A stretch of 64,000 bases of DNA from Ruegeria spongiae (GTDB taxonomy: Bacteria; Pseudomonadota; Alphaproteobacteria; Rhodobacterales; Rhodobacteraceae), in assembly GCF_023502395.1 (NCBI RefSeq), contig NZ_JAMFMB010000026.1, forward strand, positions 1 to 64,000, given 5' to 3'. This document shows, one piece after another, positions 17,359-27,134 of this stretch (its first letter is position 1; each line of letters begins with the position of its first letter). Made by a program: the position numbers and the translations under genes. The notes beneath the pieces were generated by a model. That model searched no databases, was not told where the DNA came from, and was given only the letters and a program-made list of their open reading frames with translations.

Positions 17359-19602
17359 TTACCGGTTTTGCCGGAACCACTCCATCACCATCGGGCGCAC
17401 GGTTTGTTCGCCGCGATGGCGGGCATCCAGGATCACCTTGCGCAGATCGTCGAGATTTGTCCGCAAAAGCAGGCTTTTGACCGGACCGATGGAAGCCGGG
17501 CGCATGGACAGCGTGCGCATGCCCATGGCGGCCAGACACACCGCTTCGACCGGGCGACCCGCATCCTCGCCACAGAAACTCAGTGGCGTGCCGGAGATGG
17601 CGCAACGTTCCACGATCCGCTCGATCAGGCTGAGAAAACTTGCGTTCAGCGTATCATAGCGGCGGCGCACGCGCTCGTTTTCGCGGTCGGCGGCAAAGAA
17701 GAACTGCTTCAGGTCATTGCCTCCGATGGACAGGAACCCGACCTCATCAAAGAATTTCTGCGGCGCGAAGGCTAGCGAGGGCGTTTCCAGCATCGCGCCG
17801 ACCTCAAGCGTTTCCGGCAGCACATGGCCCAGCCGTTCCTCGCGGGCGATGGTCTTGTCGACCTCGGCGCGGGCCTGGTGATATTCCTCGGCCTGTGCGA
17901 CGAAGGGGAACATGATGGTCAGCGGACGGCCATTGGCGGCCCGAATCAGCGCCTGCAACTGCATCCGCATGATGCCCGGCTTGTCCAGCCCGACCCGGAT
18001 CGCGCGCCAGCCCAGCGCCGGGTTCGGCTCATCAGTGGGTTTCATATAGGGCAGCACCTTGTCGGACCCGATATCGAGCGTGCGGAACACCACGCGCTTG
18101 CCGCTGGCCGCATCCAGCACCCGGCTGTAAAGCGCCACCAGTTCCGACCGTTTGGGCATCTGGTTGCGCACCAGAAACTGCAATTCGGTACGGAACAGAC
18201 CAACCCCTTCGGCGCCGGAACTGGGCAGCGACGGCAGGTCGGCCATCAACCCGGCATTCATCACCAGACTGATCTCTTTGCCATCTGAGGTGATCGTGGG
18301 CGTGTCACGGATCGAGGCATAGCGCTCCTGCGCTTCGGCCTGCATCGCGATCTTGTCGCGAAAGGCGGTGACCACCGTGTCGTCGGGGCGCAGATGCACG
18401 ATGCCCTGATCGCCATCGACCATGATGTGATCGCCGTTCAGCGCCTCGGTCGTGACCCGCTTGGCATGAACCACCAGCGGAATGGCCAGCGCGCGCGCAA
18501 CAATGGTCGCGTGGCTGCCGACCGAGCCTTCTTCCAGCACGATACCGCGCAGCGAGCGGCCGTATTCCAGCAACTCACCCGGCCCGATATTGCGCGCCAC
18601 AAGGATCGGATCGGGCGGCAGATCAACGCCGGTCTCTTTGCCCTGCCCGGTCAGAATCCGCAGCAACCGGTTGCTGAGATCGTCAAGGTCGGCCAACCGT
18701 TCGCGCAGATAGGCGTCCGACACCTGCTCCATGCGCGCGCGTGCCTGCGATTGTTCCTTCTCGACGGCGGCCTCGGCGCTCAGCCCGCGCGAGATGTCCT
18801 CCTCCATCCGGCGCATCCAGCCCTTGGAATTGGCAAACATCCGGTAGGCTTCGAGAACTTGCAACTGTTCCTTGTCACCGCTCTGGGACATTTCGAGCAT
18901 CTTGTTGACGCCGACGCGCAATTCCTCAACCGCGTGTTTGAGCCGGGCCTCTTCGACATGGGGGTCGTCGGCGATCGGATTGGTGATGACGACACGCGGC
19001 TCATGCAGCCAGACATGCCCTTCGGCGGTGCCTTCCTGACCGGTGCCACCGCGCAACAGAACCGATTGCTGGTGCAGGGGCGACAGGGCCGCGCCTTCGC
19101 CGACAAAGGCGCCAAGCTCGGTCATCTCTGCCAGAACCATCGCCACCACTTCCAGCGCATAGACTTCGTCGGCGGAATATTCACGCCGGTCGCGGGACTG
19201 CACGACCAGAACACCCAGCTTTTCGCCAAGCCGCTGGATCGGGATGCCGAGGAAGGAGGAAAACCGCTCTTCGCCGGTTTCCGGCATGAACCGGAACCCC
19301 TTGGCCCCGGGCGCATCGGGCGTGTTCACCACCTTGCCGTACCGGGCGACCCGGCCCACAAGCCCCTCGCCCATCCGCATCCGGGTCTGGTGCACGGCTT
19401 CTGCTTTCAAGCCTTCGGTGGCGCACAGCTCCAGCGTGTCCTCATCCCGGAAAAGGTAGATGGAACAGACCTCTGTGCCCATGCTGTTGGCGATCAGATG
19501 GGTGATCTTGTCCAGACGTTCCTGACCGGCAGAGTCGCCAGCCATCGCCTCGCGCAGACGCCCGAGGAGTTTTCTGGATCCGCTTTCCGTACTATCCGCC
19601 AT
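17359..19602 (-). CDS. ptsP: phosphoenolpyruvate--protein phosphotransferase PtsP (EI-Ntr)
   Basis: A 747-residue enzyme I of the nitrogen-type phosphotransfer system, which passes phosphate from PEP to NPr (PtsO) and on to EIIA-Ntr in the cytoplasm. Residues about 20-165 form the GAF sensory domain (GTEVCSIYLFRDED), followed by the PEP-utilising domains with phosphorylated His364 in GSVGSHATIVARA and the C-terminal TIM barrel (FCGEDAGRP). It follows lysC by 46 bp on the same strand and is probably co-transcribed. Its phosphotransfer partners are outside the window. Confidence 0.96.
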   Translation of the reverse strand: MADSTESGSRKLLGRLREAMAGDSAGQERLDKITHLIANSMGTEVCSIYLFRDEDTLELCATEGLKAEAVHQTRMRMGEGLVGRVARYGKVVNTPDAPGAKGFRFMPETGEERFSSFLGIPIQRLGEKLGVLVVQSRDRREYSADEVYALEVVAMVLAEMTELGAFVGEGAALSPLHQQSVLLRGGTGQEGTAEGHVWLHEPRVVITNPIADDPHVEEARLKHAVEELRVGVNKMLEMSQSGDKEQLQVLEAYRMFANSKGWMRRMEEDISRGLSAEAAVEKEQSQARARMEQVSDAYLRERLADLDDLSNRLLRILTGQGKETGVDLPPDPILVARNIGPGELLEYGRSLRGIVLEEGSVGSHATIVARALAIPLVVHAKRVTTEALNGDHIMVDGDQGIVHLRPDDTVVTAFRDKIAMQAEAQERYASIRDTPTITSDGKEISLVMNAGLMADLPSLPSSGAEGVGLFRTELQFLVRNQMPKRSELVALYSRVLDAASGKRVVFRTLDIGSDKVLPYMKPTDEPNPALGWRAIRVGLDKPGIMRMQLQALIRAANGRPLTIMFPFVAQAEEYHQARAEVDKTIAREERLGHVLPETLEVGAMLETPSLAFAPQKFFDEVGFLSIGGNDLKQFFFAADRENERVRRRYDTLNASFLSLIERIVERCAISGTPLSFCGEDAGRPVEAVCLAAMGMRTLSMRPASIGPVKSLLLRTNLDDLRKVILDARHRGEQTVRPMVMEWFRQNR

Positions 19603-19648
19603 GGGCCCCGTTCAATCTGATTTGACGGCGGCCCCAGGCGTGTCTGCC

Positions 19649-20887
19649 TCAGGCTGCCTTGTCCAAGTCAAACGCATCATGCAGCGCCTGAACGGCAAGT
19701 TCCATGTATTTCCGATCGATCAGGACCGAAATTTTGATCTCGGAGGTGGTGATGACGCGGATGTTGATTCCCTCGTCGGACAGCACCTTGAACATCTTCG
19801 CCGCAACGCCGGATTGCGAGCGCATGCCGATCCCCACGACCGAGACCTTGGCCACATCCTCGTCGGCCACCAGCTCGGCATAGTTCAGCTCACCCGCGCC
19901 CTTGATCTCAAGCAGTGCCTTTTCCGAGCGCGCCACCTGATCGGTCGGACAGGAGAAGGTCATGTCGGTGCGCCCCTCATCCGAGATGTTCTGCACGATC
20001 ATGTCCACATTCACCCCCGCCTCGCTGAGCGCGGTAAAGATGATGGCGGCGATGCCGGGGCGGTCAGCGACCGACACCAGCGTCATCTTTGCTTCGTCGC
20101 GGGAATAGGCCACACCGGCCACGACATTGGATTCCATAATATCCTCCTCGGCACAGACCAGCGTGCCCGCATTATCGGATTGTTCCTCGAAACTGGACAG
20201 CACGCGCAGCTTGACGCCGAACCGCATCGCCAGCTCGACCGAGCGGGTCTGCAGCACCTTGGCGCCGAGCGAGGCCAGCTCCAGCATCTCCTCGAACGAG
20301 ATTCTGTCCAGTTTGCGCGCCTTCTCGCAGATGCGCGGATCGGTGGTATAGACGCCATCCACATCCGTGTAGATGTCGCAGCGTTCGGCATCAAAGGCGG
20401 CGGCAAAGGCGACGGCGGTGGTGTCCGAGCCACCCCGGCCCAGCGTGGTGATCCGGCCCTCGGGGCTGAGCCCCTGAAAGCCCGCCACAACGGCCACTTT
20501 CATGCCTTCAGCGAATTTGGTGTTGATGTTCTCGGTCGGAATGTCCTCGATCCGCGCCTGGCTATGGGCGGAGGTGGTCAGCAGCGGCACCTGCCAGCCC
20601 TGCCAGCTGCGCGCGGGCACGTCCATTTCCTGCAGGGTCAGCGCCATCAGACCGGCAGTGATATTCTCGCCCGAGGACACGACCGCATCATACTCGCGGG
20701 CATCATAAAGCGGCGAGGTCTCATCGACCCAGCCGACCAGTTCGTTGGTCTTGCCCGACATGGCCGAGACGATGACGATCACGTCATAGCCCTTGGCCAC
20801 TTCGACGCCAACGCGTTTGGCCGCGCGGCGGATACGGTCGAGATTGGCCACCGAGGTGCCACCGAATTTCATCACGAGCGTGGGCAT
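19649..20887 (-). CDS. lysC: aspartate kinase
   Basis: A 412-residue enzyme phosphorylating aspartate, the first step to lysine, threonine and methionine. The N-terminal KFGGTSVAN (residues 7-15) and the GRGGSDTTAVA region define the kinase domain; two C-terminal ACT domains (about 265-405) would bind the allosteric effectors. The ACT stretch GVAAKMFKVLSDEGINI is typical of feedback-regulated forms. It is first in a lysC-ptsP pair. Confidence 0.97.
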   Translation of the reverse strand: MPTLVMKFGGTSVANLDRIRRAAKRVGVEVAKGYDVIVIVSAMSGKTNELVGWVDETSPLYDAREYDAVVSSGENITAGLMALTLQEMDVPARSWQGWQVPLLTTSAHSQARIEDIPTENINTKFAEGMKVAVVAGFQGLSPEGRITTLGRGGSDTTAVAFAAAFDAERCDIYTDVDGVYTTDPRICEKARKLDRISFEEMLELASLGAKVLQTRSVELAMRFGVKLRVLSSFEEQSDNAGTLVCAEEDIMESNVVAGVAYSRDEAKMTLVSVADRPGIAAIIFTALSEAGVNVDMIVQNISDEGRTDMTFSCPTDQVARSEKALLEIKGAGELNYAELVADEDVAKVSVVGIGMRSQSGVAAKMFKVLSDEGINIRVITTSEIKISVLIDRKYMELAVQALHDAFDLDKAA

Positions 20888-21079
20888 AGGGCTTGTCGTC
20901 TCCGCGCCTTGGATTTCCGATCAGGGGGGTCTTAAGCGAGGGGGCGCACAAGGGCAAGTGCGCATCCCGGTCCGAACCGGCCATGTGACCCGGCGGGCAG
21001 GCATTGAAGCAACATCCCGCTTTACTTTGGCAAGGGCGGCTGCCACCGTCCGGGCGACCAAAACCCCGAAGGATTTCTC

Positions 21080-21436
21080 ATGCGCGTTCTTGCTCTGGCC
21101 CTGACCCTTGCCGCCACACAGGTTGCAGCACAATCCGCCACTGTGTCCGGCACTGACGGTCAGAACGCGCTGGGGACCGTGCCCTGCGCCGCGCTCGCGG
21201 ATCAGCCCATCGCAGATTGCCCCGCCGAGCTGCGCCACAAGGCGGATGGCGAGGCCACACTCGCGGTGCAACTGCCCACCGGAGAGGTGCGCCGGATCTA
21301 TTTCGAGAATGGCGAGCCGACCTCGTCCAGTTCCACCTCGCCGATGAATCATGAGGTCAGCGGCACTGTCATGATGATCTTCATCGACCCCAACGAGGTG
21401 ATCGAGGTCCCGGCAGAGGCCGTCAAACCTCAGTAA
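21080..21436 (+). CDS. hypothetical secreted protein
   Basis: A 118-residue protein with a cleavable-type signal peptide (MRVLALALTLAATQVAAQ). The mature part has two cysteines (CAALADQPIADC) that could form a disulfide, and a Ser/Thr-rich middle. I do not recognise the family. It is preceded by AAGGATTT as a ribosome site and lies divergent from lysC. Its end overlaps the end of the convergent SDR gene by 7 bp. Confidence 0.7.
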   Translation: MRVLALALTLAATQVAAQSATVSGTDGQNALGTVPCAALADQPIADCPAELRHKADGEATLAVQLPTGEVRRIYFENGEPTSSSSTSPMNHEVSGTVMMIFIDPNEVIEVPAEAVKPQ

Positions 21437-22068
21437 GCGATCGGCGCGCCGTCCCAGCTTTCGAAACAACCCGTGGTCGCGAGCGAAAGCGTGTCGAACC
21501 GGTCCACAAGGCCTGATGTGGCCTCGTCCACATGCAGGTCCGCGCCGGCTCCGCCCATATCCGTGCGCACCCAGCCGGGATGGTAGATGCCCACCGCAAT
21601 GCCCTGCGGCCCGAGATCCGTCGCCAGGTTGCGCCCCAGATTGAGCACCGCCGCCTTCGAGGCACGATAGACATAGCTGCCACCCGGCGCGCGGGTGTGG
21701 GAGGCCATGATCGAGGACAGAACCGCAATCCGACCGCCTGCTGCCCGGAGATTCGGCAACAGCGTCTGAACCGTCAGGAACACGCCGGTGACATTCGCCG
21801 CGAAGGTCTGCGCCCAGAGATCGCTGTGGTACGCGTCGAACCCGCACCCTTTGTCCAGATATACCCCGGCATTGCAGATCAGCAGATCAATTTCGCGCCC
21901 GGCCAGCGCCTCAGCCATCCTTGCATGGTTTTCGGGGTTGGTGACATCCAGCAAGATGGCCTCGCTGCCATCGCGCGCGGTGCCTGTGACATCGTGCCCA
22001 GCCGCGCGGTAACGATCCGCCAGCGCACGGCCAATCCCGCGATTGGCGCCAGTGATCACAACATGCAT
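21430..22068 (-). CDS. short-chain dehydrogenase/reductase (SDR) family protein
   Basis: A 212-residue classical-type SDR. It begins MHVVITGANRGIGRALA with the TGxxxGIG cofactor motif; NAG is in LLICNAGVYLDKG, and the catalytic Tyr and Lys are in SYVYRASKAAVLNLG (YRASK). The substrate is unknown. The start at 22068 is set by the coenzyme motif and by the DUF1178 gene, which stops at 22070 just upstream, so the two are probably co-transcribed. Confidence 0.9.
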   Translation of the reverse strand: MHVVITGANRGIGRALADRYRAAGHDVTGTARDGSEAILLDVTNPENHARMAEALAGREIDLLICNAGVYLDKGCGFDAYHSDLWAQTFAANVTGVFLTVQTLLPNLRAAGGRIAVLSSIMASHTRAPGGSYVYRASKAAVLNLGRNLATDLGPQGIAVGIYHPGWVRTDMGGAGADLHVDEATSGLVDRFDTLSLATTGCFESWDGAPIAY

Positions 22069-22069
22069 G

Positions 22070-22528
22070 TCAGTTCGCTTTGCGGTTCGGCACAAATGGC
22101 AGAGGGGCGACCGGCACGCCATCCTCGACCAGCGCGCGCGCCTCGTCGAGCTTGGCTTCGCCATAGATCGCACGCGCAGGCGCGTCACCCAGATGCATCT
22201 TGCGCGCCTCGCTTGCAAATTCGCGTCCGACATAGTCGGAATTGTCCTCGACCCGCTTGCGCAGCTCGGCAAGGGCGTGTTCGGCTGCATTGCGCGGTAC
22301 GTTCAGCGGCACCGCCTCACCCTGCGGCTCGGGCGGGGATTTCGGGGTGTCGACCGCATTCCGTGCCGGACGGACACGCGGCGTCATGACCGCCTTTTCA
22401 ACGTGTTGGTCACCGCAGATCGCGCAAACCACCATGCCCGCCGCCCGCAGCTTGTCATAAGCGGCTGCGGACTGAAACCAGCTATCAAAGCCATGGCCAT
22501 GACTGCATTTCAACGCGTATTGAATCAT
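22070..22528 (-). CDS. DUF1178 family protein
   Basis: A 152-residue protein with the typical DUF1178 opening MIQYALKCSHGHGFDSWF and a second cysteine pair (CAICG), giving a probable zinc-ribbon-like N terminus. The rest is polar and Pro-rich, then helical. The family is common in Alphaproteobacteria and Betaproteobacteria and has no established function. The ATG at 22528 was chosen because it starts at the conserved block. It lies just upstream of the SDR gene. Confidence 0.88.
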   Translation of the reverse strand: MIQYALKCSHGHGFDSWFQSAAAYDKLRAAGMVVCAICGDQHVEKAVMTPRVRPARNAVDTPKSPPEPQGEAVPLNVPRNAAEHALAELRKRVEDNSDYVGREFASEARKMHLGDAPARAIYGEAKLDEARALVEDGVPVAPLPFVPNRKAN

Positions 22529-22640
22529 CTGACTTCCAAAACCCAAGTCTCCGGGCGACTCATACAAGCTCAGGGTCAAACATCAAAATAAACTTTAAGG
22601 TTGGCAACTCAAGATTGACGTTGGGCCATGCAGTTAAACT

Positions 22641-23405
22641 TTATGGTTGCGGCGGCGGCAGATTCAACCGCTCGGCCAGAAGCGCGACCAGCTCCTGTTG
22701 CGGCATGTCGGCATGGATGGCGAGCCTGCGCAACCCGAAATGCACATGCGCCACCTGCTGGTAATAGCGGGTGTAGACATAGTTCGTGCCCGCCCCGGCC
22801 ACGGCCCCCAGCAACGGGATGGTCTGCGCCGCCAGCTTCTGCCCCAGAACCGTAGCGAGCCGCGGGGCGACCATCGCGATCAGCTTCTGCATCGCGGTGC
22901 CGGTCAGCGTCAGCCGGACCGAGAGAAAGCCCAGATCGGCCCCGTCATCAACCTCCAGCGGTCCGGCGGCGGAAAAGACCCGCACGCAGTCAAAACGCAC
23001 GTTCTCGGCGGCAGGATCAAAACCTTCGGACGCCGCAACGCCCTGTATGGCGCGCAGCAGCATCGTGGTGGTCAACGGCAGTTCCACCAGAGCAGACGGC
23101 ATCCCGCCCAAGCCCCCTGCCGCGCCCATGGCGGTGGTCACGGCGGTGTTCACCCAAGGCTTCTGATCCGGCACCGCCCTGCGCGAGCCTTGCGCGGCCT
23201 GCATCGCCACCTTGAGCGCCTGTTCGGTGCCCTCATAAAGCCCGGCGCGCACCGGTTCGGGCAACCGATCCAACAGTCCTTCGGCCTTGCCGCCCAACAG
23301 ATTGAGCATCTGCACCCCGGCCCCACCGGCGGATTTGTACCGCGCGGCAATCCGGTCCAGTTCGGCATCCAGATCGACCGGTGCAGGGGTAATGACATCA
23401 TGCAT
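22641..23405 (-). CDS. EcsC family protein
   Basis: A 254-residue protein matching the EcsC family in its glycine- and alanine-rich amphipathic segments (TAVTTAMGAAGGLGGMPSA, AQTIPLLGAVAGAGTNYVY) and in the family-typical start of the mature region. EcsC was first noted with the Bacillus ABC transporter EcsAB, but the biochemical role is unknown. A strong AGGAGGG ribosome site precedes the start. The 112-bp gap to DUF1178 leaves it unclear whether they share a transcript. Confidence 0.85.
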   Translation of the reverse strand: MHDVITPAPVDLDAELDRIAARYKSAGGAGVQMLNLLGGKAEGLLDRLPEPVRAGLYEGTEQALKVAMQAAQGSRRAVPDQKPWVNTAVTTAMGAAGGLGGMPSALVELPLTTTMLLRAIQGVAASEGFDPAAENVRFDCVRVFSAAGPLEVDDGADLGFLSVRLTLTGTAMQKLIAMVAPRLATVLGQKLAAQTIPLLGAVAGAGTNYVYTRYYQQVAHVHFGLRRLAIHADMPQQELVALLAERLNLPPPQP

Positions 23406-23458
23406 GCGAAACCCTCCTGCCGTTAAAGATCGGGGCCGCGCCCGCGGAATTCAATGCT

Positions 23459-23947
23459 TTACGCACCCCAGCGGGAAACCGGTCCTGAAATTCCCCTCCA
23501 GGCATCCAATACCAGATCATGGCCCAGAACACGTTCCGGATTGGTCGGAGCCGGCATCTCTACCGCCGCAAGACGGGCAAAGCCGAAGCGGCCATAATAG
23601 GGCGCGTCACCGACCAGCATCACGCGCTGCCAGCCCATGTTGCGCCCGGCCTCCAACCCCTCCTGGATCAGAAAACCGCCCAGGCCTTCGCCCTGATGGG
23701 TCGGGTGTACGGCGATGGGGCCCAGCAGCAAGGCATCTGCCGCGCCCACATGCACCGGCCAGAACCGGATCGCGCCTGCCAGCGTGCCATCACCATCGCG
23801 CGCCACATGCGACAAGCCGCGCACCGGGTCGACCCCGTCGCGCAGCCGGTAGGACGACAGCGCCTCGCGACCCGGCGCGAAACAGAGGTCGAGCAAGGCC
23901 TCGACCTCCCACCAGTCATCGGGTTGTTCCGGCCTGACTTCGATCAC
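23459..23947 (-). CDS. GNAT family N-acetyltransferase
   Basis: A 162-residue acetyltransferase starting at a GTG (23945-23947), giving MIEVRPEQPDDWWEVEALLD. The acetyl-CoA loop is seen in LLLGPIAVHPTHQGEGLGG, followed by GDAPYYGRFGF, a pattern of the YhbS-like subgroup. A longer frame from an ATG at 24031 exists, but its 28 extra residues are not family-like and would overlap the divergent flavin reductase start. The acceptor substrate is unknown. Confidence 0.8.
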   Translation of the reverse strand: MIEVRPEQPDDWWEVEALLDLCFAPGREALSSYRLRDGVDPVRGLSHVARDGDGTLAGAIRFWPVHVGAADALLLGPIAVHPTHQGEGLGGFLIQEGLEAGRNMGWQRVMLVGDAPYYGRFGFARLAAVEMPAPTNPERVLGHDLVLDAWRGISGPVSRWGA

Positions 23948-24030
23948 CTGCCCGCGCGCCTTCCCATTCAACGGTGGCCATCGCCCTATCACTTCGCTAC
24001 CCCTTGGGCAAATGCTTGGAGACGCACGCA

Positions 24031-24636
24031 ATGTTCTATCGCCCCGAGGACGGCCACGGGCTGCCGCACAACCCGTTCAACGCCATTATCACACCGCGCC
24101 CCATCGGCTGGATCTCCAGCCGGGATGCGAACGGCGTGAACAACCTCGCGCCCTATTCCTTCTTCAACGGCGTCGCGTATCAGCCGCCACAGGTGATGTT
24201 CGCCTCGACCGGTGACAAGGAAGATCAGGAACAGGGCAAGGACAGCCTGTCCAACATCCGCAAGACCAGCGTATTCTGTGTCAACATTGTCGAATACGCA
24301 GCCCGCGACGCCATGAATGCCAGTTCCGAGGCGCTGCCCCATCATGTGGACGAGTTCGACCATGCCGGCCTGACCGCGCAGGAGTGCGAAACCATCGACT
24401 GTTCTCGCATCGCAGATGCGCCCGCCGCTCTGGAATGCAAACTGACCCGGATTGTGGCTCTGCCGGGCGTATCAAACCACGTGGTCTTTGGCGAAGTGAC
24501 CGGCATCCACCTGCGCGACGACTGCCTGCGCGACGGCGTTTTCGATGTCACCAGCTACCAACCGCTCGCCCGGCTGGGCTATCGCGACTATTCGGTGGTC
24601 ACCGAGCTTTTCAGCCTGACAAGGCCCGACGACTGA
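24031..24636 (+). CDS. flavin reductase family (FMN-binding split barrel) protein
   Basis: A 201-residue flavin reductase-like protein. Conserved features are the N-terminal TPRPIGWISS and NLAPYSFFN (flavin-binding) and KTSVFCVNIV. Such proteins reduce FMN or FAD with NAD(P)H or bind flavin for a partner oxygenase; no partner is encoded here. The stop overlaps the next start (TGATG at 24634-24638), so it is translationally coupled to the CatB-like gene. Confidence 0.88.
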   Translation: MFYRPEDGHGLPHNPFNAIITPRPIGWISSRDANGVNNLAPYSFFNGVAYQPPQVMFASTGDKEDQEQGKDSLSNIRKTSVFCVNIVEYAARDAMNASSEALPHHVDEFDHAGLTAQECETIDCSRIADAPAALECKLTRIVALPGVSNHVVFGEVTGIHLRDDCLRDGVFDVTSYQPLARLGYRDYSVVTELFSLTRPDD

Positions 24637-25280
24637 TGCCTTTTCCCGATCCGGCTCGCCGCTATCCGATCACTCTGCCTGATGGCACCGACCACAAGGG
24701 CTCGGTCTTTCTCAACCGCGTGATCGACCATCCCCGGTTCCAGGCGGGCGATTTCAGCTATGCGTCCGATTTCGATCCGCCCGAGGATTGGTGCGCGCGG
24801 CTCGCGCCCTACCTGTTCGATTTCTCCAAGGAAACCCTGCGGATCGGCAGGATCTGCCAGATCGCCCATGGGGTACGCTTCATCACCGCTTCGGCCAATC
24901 ACGCGATGGATGGGCTGACCACCTTCCCCTTCCCCGCCTTCGATCTGGAAAACCGCGCCGGGTATCAGCCCGACACACGCGACACAGTGATCGGCCATGA
25001 CGTCTGGATCGGCTATGGCGCCCTGATCCTGCCCGGTAGCCGGATCGGCAGCGGAACCATCATTGGCGCAGGCAGTGTCGTGCGCGGAGAAGTACCACCC
25101 TACTCACTCGTGACGGGCAACCCGGCGAACATCGTCAAATCCCGTTTTGAACCATCCCGGATTGCGGCGCTGATGGAACTGGAATGGTGGCACTGGCCTG
25201 CCGAGCAGATCGCAGTCGCCGAACCTGCTCCGCTCAAAGGCGACCTCGACCGGCTCAAGGCGATGGCACCAGAACGCTGA
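24636..25280 (+). CDS. CatB-related O-acetyltransferase (left-handed beta-helix)
   Basis: A 214-residue acetyltransferase of the xenobiotic acetyltransferase group. Hexapeptide-repeat features are visible in IGRICQIAHGVRFI, TVIGHDVWIGYGALILPG and GSRIGSGTIIGAGSVV; the active-site histidine candidate is in ASANHAMDG. Acetyl-CoA is the expected donor; the acceptor is unknown and a resistance role is not implied. It overlaps the flavin reductase stop by one base. Confidence 0.9.
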   Translation: MPFPDPARRYPITLPDGTDHKGSVFLNRVIDHPRFQAGDFSYASDFDPPEDWCARLAPYLFDFSKETLRIGRICQIAHGVRFITASANHAMDGLTTFPFPAFDLENRAGYQPDTRDTVIGHDVWIGYGALILPGSRIGSGTIIGAGSVVRGEVPPYSLVTGNPANIVKSRFEPSRIAALMELEWWHWPAEQIAVAEPAPLKGDLDRLKAMAPER

Positions 25281-25417
25281 AGCACCCCCCTTGTTCATCT
25301 GGCCACACGTATCCCGGAGGCCGCCCCTGAAGTGCCATTGAACCAAGCGCCAATGGCGACGGCGGAGCCTCGCAACCGCGCGTCAGCGCATATAAGCGCG
25401 CCCCGCTGGATTGCGGC

Positions 25418-27052
25418 TCAGTGACCGCCCAGCATGCCGGTGCGCACCGAGTAATCCACAACCAGCCCGTATTCGGGATCGTCATCGCTGTCGATCATCA
25501 ACTGGCCCGCCTTGGTCAGCAACTGATGGCAATCGCGGCTCAGATGGCGCAGCATCAGCGTCTTGCCCGCCGCCGCGTATTTGGCGGCCACAGCCTCGAT
25601 CGCCTGCAGGGCGGATTGATCCACCACCCGGCTTTCGGCGAAATCGACGATCACGGTGTCCGGATCGCTGGAAATGTCGAATAGTTCCGCAAACCCATCT
25701 GCGGACCCGAAGAACAGCGGTCCCTGAATCTCATAAACCTTCGCGCCCTTCTCGGTGACCGACTCGCGGGTCACCGCATGAATGCGCTTGGCGTTGTTCC
25801 ACGCATAGGCCAACGCCGAGACGATGACACCGACAACAACCGCAACGGCAAGGTCTTCCATCACCGTCACCACGGTCACCAGCACGATCACGAAAGCGTC
25901 CATCAAGGGCACCCTGCGCATGATCTTGAACGAGTTCCAGGCGAAGGTGCCGATCACCACCATGAACATCACGCCAACCAGAGCCGCCAACGGAATCTGC
26001 TCGATCAGAGGCGCGGCAAACAGGATGAAGATCAGCAGGAACATGGCTGCTGCAATGCCCGCCACACGGGTCCGGCCGCCGGATTTCACGTTGATCATCG
26101 ACTGACCGATCATCGCGCAGCCGCCCATGCCGCCAAAGAACCCGGTCACCGTATTGGACACGCCCTGCGCGATACATTCCTGCGATGCCCCGCCACGTTT
26201 GCCGGTCATGTCACCCACAAGGTTCAGCGTCAGCAGCGATTCAATTAACCCGATCGCGGCCAGAATGACCGCATAGGGCAGGATGATCTCGAAGGTTTCC
26301 CAGTTCAGCGGCACCATCGGAATATGAAACGGCGGCAGGCTGCCCTGGATCGAGGCAAGATCGCCCACGCGCGGCACATCCAGACCCATCGCAATCACCA
26401 GAATGGCAACGATGCCGATCCCGGCCAGCGGTGCCGGCACGATGCGGGTGATGCGTGGCATCACCCAGATGATCGCCATGGTCAGCCCCACCAAGCCCAG
26501 CATCAGATAAAGCGGCATACCCGAGAGCCACTCACCGCCGCTCATGCCGTGCCCGGTGTTTTCCATCGAACCGGGCACCTTGAACTGACCCATCTGGGCC
26601 AGAAAGATCACGATCGCCAGACCGTTCACAAAGCCCAGCATCACCGGATGCGGCACCAGTCGGATGAACTTGCCCCATTGCATCACGCCCGCGATGATCT
26701 GCAGGATGCCCATCAGAACCACAGTTGCGAACAGGTATTCCACCCCGTGCTGCGCCACCAGCGCAACCATCACCACCGCCAGCGCACCCGTCGCGCCCGA
26801 GATCATGCCCGGCCGCCCGCCAATCAGCGCCGTGATCAGCCCCACCATGAAGGCCGCATAAAGCCCGACCAGAGGATGCACTCCCGCCACAAAGGCAAAA
26901 GCCACCGCTTCGGGCACCAGCGCCAGCGCGACCGTCAGACCCGAGAGCAGCTCTATCCGCAGACGCGAGGGCGTCAGTTTCTCATCCGGCATCCATCTGA
27001 GGTCGGGATAGGCGAATCGGCGTTCAAAAGCTGCCTTGAGGGCGCTCAACAT
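25418..27052 (-). CDS. SulP family inorganic anion transporter
   Basis: A 544-residue permease of the SulP/SLC26 family with about 10-12 membrane helices in residues 30-420 and a C-terminal STAS domain (about 435-540) in the cytoplasm. Typical pieces are GLTVALALVPEAVAFAF, IGGRPGMISGATGA and the STAS motif VDFAESRVVDQSALQAI. Substrate may be sulfate, bicarbonate or another anion; the sequence does not decide. The ATG at 27052 is preferred over a longer frame. It is divergent from the repeat membrane protein, with an inverted repeat between them. Confidence 0.92.
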   Translation of the reverse strand: MLSALKAAFERRFAYPDLRWMPDEKLTPSRLRIELLSGLTVALALVPEAVAFAFVAGVHPLVGLYAAFMVGLITALIGGRPGMISGATGALAVVMVALVAQHGVEYLFATVVLMGILQIIAGVMQWGKFIRLVPHPVMLGFVNGLAIVIFLAQMGQFKVPGSMENTGHGMSGGEWLSGMPLYLMLGLVGLTMAIIWVMPRITRIVPAPLAGIGIVAILVIAMGLDVPRVGDLASIQGSLPPFHIPMVPLNWETFEIILPYAVILAAIGLIESLLTLNLVGDMTGKRGGASQECIAQGVSNTVTGFFGGMGGCAMIGQSMINVKSGGRTRVAGIAAAMFLLIFILFAAPLIEQIPLAALVGVMFMVVIGTFAWNSFKIMRRVPLMDAFVIVLVTVVTVMEDLAVAVVVGVIVSALAYAWNNAKRIHAVTRESVTEKGAKVYEIQGPLFFGSADGFAELFDISSDPDTVIVDFAESRVVDQSALQAIEAVAAKYAAAGKTLMLRHLSRDCHQLLTKAGQLMIDSDDDPEYGLVVDYSVRTGMLGGH

Positions 27053-27134
27053 GGGCTTATGTCCTGATATCGGGTCTGTTCGCGGCGATGGGGCGTCATA
27101 CAGGGTTAAGCCGCCACAAGCCACGCCGTCTGCC

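Noticed and set aside
18394-20935. Two long plus-strand open frames
   Set aside because: Antisense to ptsP and lysC; the minus-strand proteins have all family motifs.
20921-21847. A 308-codon minus-strand open frame
   Set aside because: It overlaps the signal-peptide protein at 21080 and the SDR gene and shows no protein family features.
24636-25280. Antibiotic resistance gene (chloramphenicol acetyltransferase type)
   Set aside because: The CatB-like fold is shared with many acetyltransferases of unrelated substrates; nothing in the sequence or context indicates resistance.
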